A model generated the notes under the pieces. The model was not told the origin of the DNA. It made no database searches and saw only the letters and a list, made by a program, of their open reading frames with translations. DNA of 64,000 nt, from contig JADDMT010000009.1 of the NCBI GenBank assembly GCA_021401465.1, positions 1 to 64,000 of the forward strand. The letters are read 5' to 3'. The position numbers and the translations under genes were made by a program. This document shows positions 32,310 to 43,599 of the stretch, in pieces. Source of the stretch: Teratosphaeria epicoccoides. Its lineage: Eukaryota; Ascomycota; Dothideomycetes; Mycosphaerellales; Teratosphaeriaceae. Position 1 is the first letter of the stretch. The number at the start of each line of letters is the position of its first letter.

Positions 32310-33420
32310 CACACAGTCAAAAGTAGTAGGGAATGAACAGATAAACCAGGCTCCAGTCATCGAGGACACAAGTGACACCCTTGAGGTATCGTAGTGTTAG
32401 GGGGGTCCGGAGCTGCGGAGCTGCGATGCAGCCAATGCTGTTGCCGACGAAGAACGCGCTGTTGACGAACTATGACACAAGCGTAACATGTTCAGGAGCT
32501 GATGGCACATCATGAAAGGTCCAGTATCTGAGCTACCGCCTTCTTCGTATCTCCTCCCACCCTCGAAGCGGAGAGCGGCATGAGGATCCTAGATTGGCTG
32601 CTAATCACCGACGCCAGCCATGTGGCCACAATCTTTCACCCCAACCGGTGGACCCGGGCAGGACCATGAGCAGCATGCAATCAATGAATGGTAGGACCGA
32701 GAAGAGCAGTACGATGAAGTTGGGCCTGTTGGGATAGCACCAGCAGCCTGCTACACCGATCCAAACGAACATGATCTGCACTGCGCCAGAAGGTAAGCCG
32801 TACAATGTTTTTCGCCGTCTGTGTAGCCTTGACCTTTGATGAGCAGGAAGGCGAATGTCAAGACTGGCAGACCCATCGTTACCAGCAGCCTATCGATTTA
32901 TCAACATCACAGGGACTGCAGAGTCGTTTCCGTGACCTACACAAATATGAAGACCAGGGAGATTCTCTGGTCCGTAATGGCTTGCGTGAATTTTCTCGTG
33001 GAGACAGACGTTCTGTCGCCACAGTCAACTTCTTTTCCTTGGCGTCCAGAACCGGACGGCACAGACAACGGGATCATGACTCTCCAGGCGGCGATGGCGA
33101 GATTGCTGTACTCGCCAATACCATACATCACCAATGCTCCTACAATCTGGACAGGACCATTGCAATTTAGCCACATGCCTATACACAGTGTGTGCTCTGC
33201 GATACCAAATGCTTGTGATGGTCGTGAAGGCAGCCCCTTCGGCAAATCCGAGCAGACATCGCCGATGCGCCGCTAGGCACATGCAGATGGATTCCCAGAT
33301 CACGATGGTGATAGATTATGGCGGATCTGGATGTCATCTGAGAAAAGTACCATTAGCAGCACTACCATATCGATCTTGCGTCGTACACGCGCATCGTCCT
33401 CTGCACTGACTTTACAGATA
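32310..33420 (-). pseudogene. Decayed Dal5-type (allantoate/anion permease) MFS transporter
   Basis: On the minus strand, pieces of one Dal5-family transporter occur in the right order but in different frames. They are VRRKIDMVVLLMVL (33387-33340), LGFAEGAAFTTITSIWYRR (about 33256-33200), GMWLNCNGPVQIVGALVMYG (about 33190-33115), a LIKGQGYT piece (about 32860), GAVQIMFVWIGVAGC (about 32785-32740) and NSAFFVGNSIGCIAAPQL (about 32470-32415) followed by LRYLKGV. Membrane segments 1-2 are missing between the first two pieces, and at least three frame breaks occur, not all explainable by introns. An intact relative would be about 500 aa and import allantoate, nicotinate or similar small anions. 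It sits between the interrupted FAR1-like gene and the dioxygenase gene. Confidence 0.7.
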
Positions 33421-33930
33421 TGAGTGCGGCCATCGCCGACATCTCCCTCCGTCTCCGTGACACCAGGTCGCTTCCGTCTCATTTGCCGCAAAACAAGAGT
33501 GACGCTGGTAGATCGAAGGAGACGAGATCGTGAACCACGGTATTGGACGGGTTAGAGTAGCACATTCGAGCTGTACTGGCAAGATAGGCAGTGATCATCT
33601 TGAGATAGGTATAGCTCGGCCAAGCAGGTGAAGATCGCATTTCATCCGGCAATTGCAAGGCCTGGCAGCCAGTGTATGTTTGCGCTTCAAGGCGGGTTTC
33701 AGCACATCTTCGAAGCAGTGGATAAGAGTCAAAGTAGGTGCGCAAAGAGCCGGCTCTGGTCATGCGGGTCGCAAATTGGTCTATTGATCGATGTTCACGG
33801 GGGGCGCTTTTGGGTCTTGGGTAATCCTCAATGATGGTCGCCTCATGGGCTCTACTACCACATCTCGACTATTATTTGAGTTACAACGAAGCATATTGCG
33901 CGTCGGCTCCGGCTCAGTACAAGAATCCGT
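33421..33930. other. Intergenic, dioxygenase promoter
   Basis: About 500 bp between the permease remnant (transcribed leftward) and the dioxygenase gene. Nothing further was recognised. Confidence 0.45.
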
Positions 33931-34981
33931 ATGGCTTTCCAAGAAGGTGATCTCGCTGACGTCTCGGTCGTCGACATCACGCAGAGCAACCCAAAAGCTC
34001 CACAGCAATTGCTTTCTGCCGCAGCAAAGAATGGCTTCGTCTACATAGGTAAGGGCTCTCAACGTGTCATACGCCGAGTTTCCGTTTGCTTGAATACCAG
34101 ACTGAACCGCACATCCAGAAAACAAAGAGACTGGCATCGCCCTCGACGACATCAAGGAAATGTTCCAGCTCAGTCAGCAATTCTTCTCGGCACCCGTGAG
34201 CATCAAAAAAGAAGTCTCCATCAGTTCGAACAAAGCCGGCAAGAACCACGGCTGGTTAGGCCAGGGCGTGGAAAAGCTTGATCCAGCTACGCAAGAGCGA
34301 CCGGATGTCAAAGAGGCCTTCAATATCGGCGAGCCTATAGGCGATCACTTTCAACAGCCCATGCCCATAACCCTCGTGCCGCACACAGACACACTGCTAG
34401 CGTTTGAGATGAAATGTCACAAGCTCTGCCTGCGGATCATGGAGCTCTTCGCAATCTCACTCGGCATCCCACAGGACTGGTTCAGCTCACGCCACGACCG
34501 AGCAAAGGGAGTGTCTGGCACGATTTTCCGCCTTCTCTACTACCCCAAAGCTGACGGAGAAGATGGCGTCGATATCCGCGCGGGTGCACATAGCGACTAT
34601 GGATCTATCACGTTGCTCTTCCAGCAACTAGGACAGCCAGGTCTAGAGATCAGGACCCGAAGCGGTGCATGGGCGCCTGTGGCTCCCAGAGATGATATCT
34701 TGCTCAACATCGGCGACTTGTTGCAAGACTGGACCGACGGACTGTTGAAGTCAACAACCCACAGGGTCATCTTTCCAGAAGGAGACAGCGGCGAGCGCTA
34801 CTCGATAGCGTACTTCTGCCATCCATTAGATGATGCACTACTCGAGCCAGTGCCAAGCGAAGTGGTGAGGAGTCATGCGTCGTCGTCAGGTAGGCGGGTA
34901 GCAAGCAACGGAAAGACAATCACAGCCAAAGATCATCTGATGGAACGGCTAGCGTCTACCTATACGGTGAAGAGCAAGTAA
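33931..34981 (+). CDS. 2-oxoglutarate/Fe(II)-dependent dioxygenase (isopenicillin N synthase-like)
   Basis: Exons 33931-34048 and 34119-34981 give 326 aa; the 70-nt intron (GTAAGG...CATCCAG) joins NGFVYI to ENKETGIAL. N-terminal DIOX_N features are VVDITQSNP and the helix LSQQFFSAPVSIKKEVSI. The core has HSDYGS (iron ligands H197 and D199), a distal His in STTHRVIFP (H254) and RYSIAYF, whose Arg binds 2-oxoglutarate. NIGDLLQDWTDGLLKST is typical. The enzyme would couple 2-oxoglutarate decarboxylation to hydroxylation or another oxidation; the substrate is unknown. Such enzymes commonly tailor fungal secondary metabolites. It is convergent with the large Zn2Cys6 gene and next to a transporter remnant. 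Confidence 0.92.
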
Positions 34982-35390
34982 AGATTTTTTGTGTGTTAGT
35001 GAAGAGTGTGAGCGACGAACTTGACGCCAAAGCTGCGACAGTCTTTCACCATCACGGATCGAATAGACTTCAATCGATATCGATGTTTAACACATGTTTA
35101 CACATATAAGTAGAGGTTGTGAGCAATCGCAAGCGCGCTCATCAGGGTATCTCGTGCAAAAAGAGGCAAGCACATCATCCAGCCGTGAAGAGCAAGAGCT
35201 CATATCTAGTTGCAAAGCACAACTCATCAACGTCCATATCACGGCAGACGCTCCAAAATGCGCCAGATGCTCTGTCGTAAGTTGCTCTCGTGCTCGAACG
35301 CCGGCCAACACCATGCCCATGATTAGATCGGAAAAGAACACTCCCGCCAAAGAGGGACGTCGTAGACACAGCATGTTCAATGAAAACTTC
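34982..35390. other. Convergent 3' flanks
   Basis: About 400 bp between the dioxygenase stop and the end of the minus-strand regulator gene. Nothing else was recognised. Confidence 0.5.
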
Positions 35391-38300
35391 CTAGAATCCA
35401 TTCTGATGTCCGCCGGCATCGTGCATGAGCAGCTCCAGCATGTCGTTGCCGCCGATGCTTGGACCGAGCATGGTCGAATCAACTTCGCCGTGTACGTTGA
35501 TGAGCGGATCGAGTGCAAAGGCCAGCCAATCGTCACTATTCCCGGTCCAGTCTCCGTTACGCGCATCGTAGTAACCTGAGCCGACGGCGCCACTTGGAGT
35601 CCCGCCATTCGTGACGTGATTCGCAGTAGTCGGCGAGAAGTTGTACGACGGTGGTGGCATGACAGAGACGTCATTATCCGCCAAATCGTAAGTGTTGTTC
35701 GTGACGCCAAGCAATGGATTGTTCGGCGCCATGCTACTTCTGCTGCTATTCGTGTGGTAGTTGTTGTAGCTCCACTGTGGTTGGTAAAATTGGGGCTGAG
35801 CGTGCATGCTGGCACCAGGGACAGCCTGTTGCGACGTGCGTCGCTGCTGATGAGCCTGCAGTGCCTGGTTGGCCATGTAGAGCTGGGGAGGTGCTGGCGT
35901 GTTCTGGTTGCTGACGCCACGGCTCCGGCTATTACCACCGCTGATACGAATGAGACGAGGCTTGAGGCCCTCAGTAAGCTTGGACAGCAGCTCTGCAAAT
36001 CTGGCGGCGACGTGTACGTCATCCACAATGCAAGTCTTGAGCGCTTCCACGGTCTTCTCGAGCAATGACAAGCTTTCGGCAACTTCAGTCTCGCTCGCAC
36101 CCAGCGTGAAGGACTATGATGGTGGTCAGCGACGAGGCCCAACATTTACAATTTGACTCATTCTGTCATACCTTCAGCAACATTATAGCGACAGAGATGA
36201 TGCGGAAATATGTACGCACTGGCGCATGCCTCAAGTACTCGCCCGGCGTCAAGCCCTCGACCACAATTCTCAGAAGTGCAACGGCCGATGACCGCACATC
36301 CGCAAAGTAGCGTCGGTCTGGACCCATTAGCCGCTGCAGCGTCTGCGGCGCAATCGGTGTCGCATCTTGCTTGAGGCCATTAGAAGCTGCCTGTCTTGCC
36401 ATGTCCATCGGCGGATCCACGATCTGAGACACGTGGTCGGTGTTGCACCTCTCAGCAAAGGCCTGAAGCGCGAGTGCATTTATGTACACGTTGCAATACT
36501 CGTATTCGATCTGCAGGATGCAGCGCATATGGAACGGTATACGGCGTCCAGCGTTGTCGAAGTCCATGCGCCATTGAAGCATCGGCGTTTGAATCGTATC
36601 AATCGCGTCTCTGTATCGGAGTGTTTTGATCAGGTCGCGTGTGAGTTGTTTATTCCTGAAGATGTCGTTGTTGCCAATGCGAATTATTTGAGCCATGCGA
36701 AGCCAAAAGTACAAGGTGACGTCCTTGCTGCTCTCTAGTTGATCTGTCGGCTTCTTCATAGTTTGGCTGTCTTCTGGCTTGCTGTACTCCACCGGCAACA
36801 TTGATGTTAGGCCAAGACGACCGCTCGTTGAAGTGACATAGACCAGTAAGATGTCTTTGACATTCGAGCGGCGCTTGTTATACTGGGCCAGGCCCGGAGC
36901 GGCTGATGGCTCGCCGTTCATCGCACGAGCATGGCGCTCCCAGGCGGACTCGTCGAATACTCCAATCTCAAAGGCAAGACTCATGGCAACTCCTAAGAGC
37001 ATCCAACAATTGCGATCGCTACGCCAACAAGGCTCAAGCCAGGCATCCATGCTCTGCCCACCAATGCCCTTGCCGCTCTCGGTATCGAACAAACCAGGAG
37101 TGGTAATTGGTTGGTCAGGTATCATAAGCTCCTCGTCGCTATCTTCAGGCGGAAAGTGCATCGCACGTGGATGCCACTCAGTCAGAAGCACAAGCGACTC
37201 AAGAGTGCCAAGTGTTCTGAGGCCCTTTCGATTGAGAGGATTGATGTCGCTGGCTGGTATGGAGTCTGGAGGTACCTGTGCGCCTGCGCCGCAGAAGCCA
37301 CCCCCGAATTGCTCCTGGCCCCAAACGACCCGGCCTATCATGCCTTGTAGGTACTTCCAAAGTTTCTCGTGAATAGCATACGGACGAGATATTGCGCCGG
37401 CGCCGTCCATCCTCATGTGGCGGGAGGCCACTAATAATATGGTCACTGCAAGCATGGGTTCTTCGGTAAGCAAGCGTTCGTGCAAGTCAGGAGCTTGATA
37501 GTCTGGAAGGCACACCGGGGTGAGTGGGTTGAGGTATTTGTAGAAGTACACCACGAAGGATGCGCCTTCAGCAGCTGTGAACCATCCAGCACGGACGAAG
37601 CGGAAGCGAGACCATGCTTTAAGGGCCGAATTGTAGCTCTCGAAATCCTGTGGCGTCTTCAAGACTTCTGCAACTGCACCTATACCTGGATATTGGCTGA
37701 GACTGGCCTTCCACGCCTCGTCTTGGGACTTCGTGCGTGGCCTTCTGGTGCCAACATCTGGATGGATCAGCCTGTCCATCGACGGGCTGACTGTTGAGGG
37801 CATAGATACTGGTGATATGCCATTGAGATTAGGACGGACCTGGGCGCCACTGAGCGACCTCGAGTGCCTCATGTCAACCATGCTGACCGCGGCAGCCATC
37901 GTGTTCAATGCATCGTGGCCTCCATTGAGGGTGGAGGACTGCAGCAGAGAATGCATCTGCTCGGAGGCCTTGTGATCCTCCTCGGTGTATTGCTTAGGCT
38001 TTGCGGGCTGCGGGCGACGGAGCGGTTGTGACCTGCCTATGCTGCCGCCTGGCGTGCGAGGCTCGTCCTCATACTCGTCTGGGTCGCCGGCACCGTCGAC
38101 CTCGACACTCTGCGATGCGCGCAACCTCTTTTTGCCAGACTTTATCTCGTAGACCTCGTCGCCCTCCTCGTCAGCTGCGCCGTCCACGCCCGCACCACTC
38201 TTCTTCTTGCGCCTAGTCGCTGAGAAGTAACACTCCTTGGATTCGCGCCTGCATCGCACGCATGGCGGGTCATGTGGGTTGTCGACGGAGCCAAGATCGC

Positions 38301-38511
38301 ATCTCACTTTGCGCTTACGGCAAGGGATACATGCTGTGTAAGTCGTCAGTACAATGCGGGCTCTTGCCAGACACGAGAAGGCGTGTCGCTCACCTTGATA
38401 GGTGCGCGAGTGCAGTGCTGGATCCTTGACCGGTCGAGCAGCTCCAGTGGTTGGTGATGTCTTGGGATTTACATACTGCGCATCGATACTGGTGTTGCCG
38501 CGCGAGTTCAT
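35391..38511 (-). CDS. Zn(II)2Cys6 transcription factor, Aro80/TamA-like
   Basis: Three exons (38511-38394, 38333-36172, 36113-35391) give exactly 1000 aa. Intron 1 (60 nt, GTGAGC...ACACAG) joins RTYQ to ACIPCRKRK; intron 2 (58 nt, GTATGA, branch GCTGAC, TCATAG) joins IMLLK to SFTLGASETEV. The zinc cluster cysteines are residues 41, 44, 51, 64, 67 and 74, with a long loop (DLGSVDNPHDPP) like that of Aro80/TamA-type regulators. A basic KKRLR region follows, then the fungal middle homology region (SFVVYFYKYLNPLTPVCLP, LEPCWRSDRNCWMLLGVAMS). The C-terminus is Asn/Gln/Ser-rich, a possible activation domain. This group controls use of amino acids or other nitrogen sources, so it may not be a pathway-specific regulator. 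It heads four consecutive minus-strand genes. Confidence 0.93.
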
Positions 38512-39644
38512 GTTGGACGACCTAGAGCCGTTGCAAAGCGCTCGGCAATTGGCAGCGAGACTACTAGTAATTGCTCAGGCACCACCGAGCCGCTGCTGAC
38601 ATGCGCTAAGCCACAATTATTGATGCGCTGGGCTGAGTGTACCGCAGCGTGTGCACCTGCGCCGGCACTACTGTACGCAAGATGCGTACGGAGTAGTAGT
38701 CTGCTGCTTGGCGTGCGTGGTTGCAAATCTGGTGTTCAGGCGGCTCCAATGATCGAGTCTGGTCGATGTTGCCTGCTTTTCAAGTGTCGTCAACCGGGTA
38801 TATGATGATGGTGAGAGGAAAGGCTATTGCTCGGAACAGCGTGACCAGCATTGTCGCCCGTTCTGAACAACTGCTGGGGTCGAAAGATGTCGGTGTCTGT
38901 AAAGTACGGGAGGTATCTCCATCACTGTTGAACGCGTTGCGAGCTGCGAGCTGCACGCGGCTCTGCCGAGCCCCGCCTTCACGTGCAGCAACAAGGTATC
39001 TCACCACATGGTTGGAATGAGACGAGATAGAAATGATGGGATTGAGCACACAACTTGCAAAGCCGTATGGACAAGCTGACGGCGCTTGGAAGCAGTTGCG
39101 TGCAGGGCTGCGAGGTTTTGTGCTACTTGATGCTGCAATATCCCGTCCGACGGGGCACCTTCTTCGAGCGAGATGCATCAACGGGCGGAGACCAGTGCTT
39201 CTGCTAGGTGGCAGCACGAGACATAAGCAACGATGGACGATTAGCGGTCGCATGACGTGCTCCAGCATTGAACGGCACGAATGCATTGATTGCAAAGCAA
39301 ATCGTTATGGTGATCGTCGTGCTGTACCACCTGTTGTCAATAGTGAGCTTCAGAGTCCGCAAGAGGCCATTCCAGTCATGTGCCCCGCCACAGGGTTCGG
39401 AGCAGGGCGACCATCCAGAAATCACTTTATCGTGCATAGAAGTCAGGGTCATTCGTGCTGACACAACAACCCAAGCTCCACATTGCTTCTTTACGGAAAT
39501 CCGTGCCATACCTGCGGCGCATTGTACTGACTCGTGCAAGGCTTTGAGAAAGGCAAGCAGATGTCACAGTCCCAGCAGGAGCAGCATGGCGCACTGGGCG
39601 AGCTGTCTGGAGCATAATCACCACCCTCTAGCCAATGCTGTGTA
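38512..39644. promoter_or_regulatory. Upstream region of the Zn2Cys6 gene and 3' flank of the methyltransferase gene
   Basis: About 1.1 kb between two minus-strand genes. Overlapping short frames in all phases lack domains. Much of it is probably the promoter of the regulator gene. Confidence 0.5.
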
Positions 39645-40580
39645 TTACTTCCTTTTCGTGAGCGTTCCGATGATGTGCGGCACCTGCGATCTTGTATCAG
39701 CCTCCGATCCGAAGATGCTTGCGACTCACGCGGCTGGCTCGTTACCTACAGTATCGTACCTGCCCTCACCAGCACCAGGACGCAAGTCGACGCTCTCCCA
39801 AGCACCATTGCCCGCTTGAAGAAGCCACTCGTCAGTCGGACGAGTGATATCGCACCCACCGAAAAAGTGCGGCCATACAATATTGATCGCCTCTACTGGC
39901 GCGGTCAGCCCAGTCTCGTTGTGAGGACTTGATCTCAACCTACTTTGCCAGTAGCCAGTGAAGTCGCCTTGATATTTCGTCCGAATGTGCTCAAAGACCA
40001 GCCACTTGCCACCAGGCTTGAGCAACGGGAAGAGACTCTTGATGATCAGCTCCGGGGTAGGAATTGAGCAAAGGCATTGAACCGTAATGATAGTGTCAAT
40101 GCTTTCCCTCCGCAGCTCACCCTTCTGCTCCAGCTCCTCAGCGCCACACCCAATGATCTCGTAAATATCACCCAATCCGGCCTTCACGGCATTCTCTCGC
40201 AAGTGCTTGTGCATGCCTCGATTAGGCTCAACGCCATAGATTTTAGTGACGTCCTCATTATTCGCTGCGGAAAACAGGTAGAGCCATTGACCAGTGCCTG
40301 GGCCTATGTCCAGACACACGCCTTTAGCACTGTGCTGGAGCAGCGGTAGCACCACACCGGCAGCATTGTCCCGAGACCGTGGACCGAACCAAGCCCAGAA
40401 ATGAGCGAACCAGGCTTCCTTGAATTCAGAGAAGGAACTGAGCGCCGCGAGGTTGAAGCTTAGTATCAGGTCGACAATGGTGGGCAAGATGTAGTAGGCT
40501 GAATAGGATAAGAGTAGCAATGGGCGGAGGAGATTAAGAGAACCTGCTGCCTCGCTAGTCCTCGGTGCCGGCTTGGACAT
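39645..40580 (-). CDS. SAM-dependent methyltransferase, METTL7-like, with N-terminal membrane anchor
   Basis: Three exons (40580-39944, 39895-39750, 39683-39645) give 273 aa. Intron 1 (48 nt, GTAGGT, branch GCTGAC, GCCAG) joins TGYWQ to IEAINIVWPHFFGG; intron 2 (66 nt, GTAGGT...TCGCAG) joins EGRYDT to VPHIIGTLTKRK, a typical family C-terminus. SAM motif I is CLDIGPGTGQWLYLF near residues 89-103; GVEPN and LKPGGKWLVFEH follow. A hydrophobic stretch (LLLLSYSAYYILPTIVDLIL, about 21-40) suggests membrane or lipid-droplet attachment, as in METTL7 proteins. Human relatives methylate alkyl thiols; the substrate here is unknown. Intron 1 has no stop and a length divisible by three, so retention would add 16 residues. 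Confidence 0.92.
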
Positions 40581-41134
40581 GGCGGGACTGAGACCTTGAT
40601 GGTGTGTCGTCCCGACAGACCGAGGGGCTATGTGAGCCAGTACAGGCTTCTAGGTCATCGGCAATTGGGTATTCAAGCGCAAGAGATTGATTTGCTGATT
40701 CCCTGCCAGCATGATGCGTGACAAGCAGCACGAATTTCGATCGGGCGCTTGAAGGGGTTCAAGTGCTGTCGCGAAAGGACCTCGACCTCGGGAGTACGTA
40801 GGTAGGTCGGCCTACGCCGCTGATCCCTGCTTTCACTAAGCCTCTATGATGAACTCTAAAATACAGCAGAAGGGCCCAATCCATAAGGCATTGTTTCACC
40901 AAGCTTGCGAATTGTTTAAGAGTGGAATGCACGGCATAGCTTATCGGTTTCTCCAACACGGGCCGCGCGAACTTCGCGGTTCACGATCATGTGTGCTCGA
41001 AACCTCACTCAAGCACTCAGCTTTGTCACTTGCCTGTTCAGCTGGCAGGCACAAAGGGGGTGAAGCAACGTCGTGATTGTTCATACAGTCATTGACGTGC
41101 TACATAGCACTCGCTGTCGATTTAATCGTTCCGC
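40581..41134. promoter_or_regulatory. Promoter region of the methyltransferase gene
   Basis: About 550 bp between two minus-strand genes: the promoter of the methyltransferase gene and the 3' flank of the MFS transporter gene. No other feature was seen. Confidence 0.5.
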
Positions 41135-42890
41135 TCAAGCTCGCGACGATGACTGATCAGCAAACAGCAAATCACCTTCTTCCGATTGTTGAAAACGTCG
41201 TTGAGAAAGCCTTCGTATTACCGGTCCCTTCCATGCAAGTATGGCGGTGAAGGAGAAGCCAACGATGGCAAAAAACGCCACTGCGACACGTCAGCAAAAA
41301 TCTTGCTTCCAGCATAGATACGACTGACTCATTCCAAATGTCCACCCTGGCCCAACGGCAGCAACCCATGGATCTATATAGAACGTGACGGTCAAGCCTA
41401 GAATTAGTCGATAGAAGTTGAGCGCTGTTACCACCTCCTGCGAGTACGAGGTAAAGCTCTCACAGAAGTAATTGAAGATTACTGGCACCAGGCTGATTTC
41501 CACCAAATTCTGCAGCGCCACTGCAAAGGCTATAACCATGTAGTGTAGATGATACTGTAGTGCCGCCCCGAATATGCCAAGAGCAACCGGGAGCAGGATG
41601 AAGTTGGGTATCAGCAGCGGATATAGCCGGTACTCCGGCTTCCAGACACCACCACTTCTTCGGCATCTCCACAGAGGTAGTCTGTCGCCGCAGACGAGGT
41701 TGTATGTCTCAGCCAGCGCGATACCAATCCAGGCAGCAAAAGTGAGATTCGCATTCGCCAATGGCGAGAAGCCGTAGCCGCCTTCGCTGCGAGGTTCCTG
41801 CAGGAAGACCGAAAGAAGTGTAGTGACCGCTACAGACCAGGCAAAGGTGATGAGCAAGAACAATCCTGCTAAGATCGTGACAGGCTGAACACCAATGATG
41901 AGTGGATCAAGATACCCATGTTGCTTGCCGTTGTGCTCGACAACTCTCGTGCCAGGCAAGAATGTCGCAATGCGGCCCTGAATGTACGTCCTATCAGTAC
42001 TTTCGTGCTGAGGGTTGGTTCTGTCGTATGTGGTGTCCTCCAGGAAAAAGAAGACAAGAATGCACGTAATTCCAAGAGCGCCAACAGTCCACCAGAGTTG
42101 GGCGGTCCACGTGGCTGTCGCAGTGATGTAGCCCGAAAACGTCCCGCCAAATTGCGTCCCAATGAGTGTGGCGATCGTGTAGCATGCGAAGGCTGCGCTC
42201 CTTTTTAGCATGATTCCCACGAGAGGCCTTGAGCACAACACTGACCCCTTCCTCGCTGATGCAAATAGAATATATCGAGTATGATGCCAGCACCAATGGT
42301 AGATGGTGCACTGCCGAATGTCCCGCCCCTTGACATTCATCAATTAGCATTGAAGCGCAGTGACCGCATGGATGCTGCTGAGCGACTTACAGCCACCTTG
42401 AGACCACAAAAGCGTTGTACTCGTTCCTATGCGTCATACATGCGGACCATATGTTAATGCAAAGGTTGATCAACAGCGCCCAGAATATGACTGAAGTCCG
42501 GCCAAACTTCAATGCCAGTGCAGACCATAGAAAGGGCCCAGTCGCCAGCCCGGCAATGGCAGCACTGACGCTATTCGCCATAGTCGTGGGTGAGACGCCA
42601 TAGACCTTCCCTTGGACAAGTATACCAGCTTGGTTGCATAGCGCCTGCGCAAGTCCGATCAGAGCGGCAAAAGAGACAATCCCGAGAATCAGGATCTTTC
42701 TGGATGTTGGCCAATTCAAAGGGTCTCGAGGATCATCAGTCGGCTGAGGTTCGAGCCTTATGCCGTTGGCGGCTCTTTTGACGGTGCTGCCCAATCCCTC
42801 CGCAATGGCTTTGACCGTGCCAGGCGTGTCGATGCTTTCGTCGATGCTTGACGGTGGCTTGTCCTCCGACGCTTTCGCCATCGCAGCCAT
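41135..42890 (-). CDS. Major facilitator superfamily transporter (DHA1/HOL1-like)
   Basis: Four exons (42890-42391, 42328-42246, 42192-41329, 41280-41135) give 530 aa in one clean frame. Introns are 62, 53, 53 less the shared pattern, and 48 nt; their donors are GTAAGT, GTCAGT and GTCAGT. The joins read SRWLGGTFGSAPSTIGAG, HQRGRAFACYTIATLIG and TFGMMAFFAIVGF, each matching the family. DDPRDPLNWPTSRKI precedes membrane segment 1, the hallmark of fungal drug/H+ antiporter-like carriers. About 12 membrane segments are present, with a long cytosolic loop after LEDTTYDR. The protein sits in the plasma or vacuolar membrane and could export a metabolite or import small cations; the substrate is unknown. 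The ATG at 42890 was chosen; a nearby ATG at 42881 is possible. Confidence 0.92.
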
Positions 42891-43599
42891 ACACCACCGG
42901 TGTGTAGCACTCTGCTTAATGCTTGCGTTGTCAAGCAGAGGGACAGAGAAAGTGGCTCTAGCGGACACAAGTACCAGCGCAGAGTCAATCAAAAAGAGTG
43001 AGATAGACCATGACATGCGTAAGCTTAGTTATGTGCAGAAGCGGAAATCTGTATGCTCGTTCAGCAGTGTGTTACTACCGCCATCGGCAAAGACGGACGA
43101 CATCATCAACTTTTCGCCCATGGAGGATTATGGATCGTGAAAGGTCTGAAGTTAGGTACTGATAGGTGGCGGGCAGTGAGTAGGATTTGCCGGCAGGCGC
43201 AAGTCTTCCTGCATTCAGAAAAGATCAGCTGCTCCTCAAGCTTTTAGCCTGCCAAGTCTTCGTCAACACGGGATGCAGATTACATGTACAGAGAAGGTGG
43301 ATTATCAAAGTGTCAGCGGGTCTGATGAACAGTCTACGCTTATCAATGTTAGCATGCTTAACTCGCAAGGCAAATCTGGTACAGGAGGAGCTTATATCGG
43401 ACGAAGCCTTGTACAAAAATGCACGATTGTCAAGCCACGAAGGAGAACTCCAGCGCCCCCTCTCAGCATCAAACAAATCCAAACTCTTGGCCTGCCAGCC
43501 AATTCTGCCTGGACTGGAAAGCACAGATCCCGGACGTAATCCGTCCGGAACTCCAAACTCGCTAGTCATGAATTAAGCCTTATGTAATATTTCGTATAT
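42891..43599. promoter_or_regulatory. Promoter region of the MFS gene and 3' flank of the rhodopsin-domain gene
   Basis: About 700 bp. An in-frame extension upstream of the chosen MFS start exists but is not protein-like. A plus-strand frame near 43187-43576 has no recognisable domain. Confidence 0.45.

Noticed and set aside
41135..42890. Apparent frameshift between membrane segments of the MFS transporter
   Set aside because: A 53-nt intron with GTCAGT donor and GCGCAG acceptor restores HQRGRAFACYTIA, so the gene is intact.
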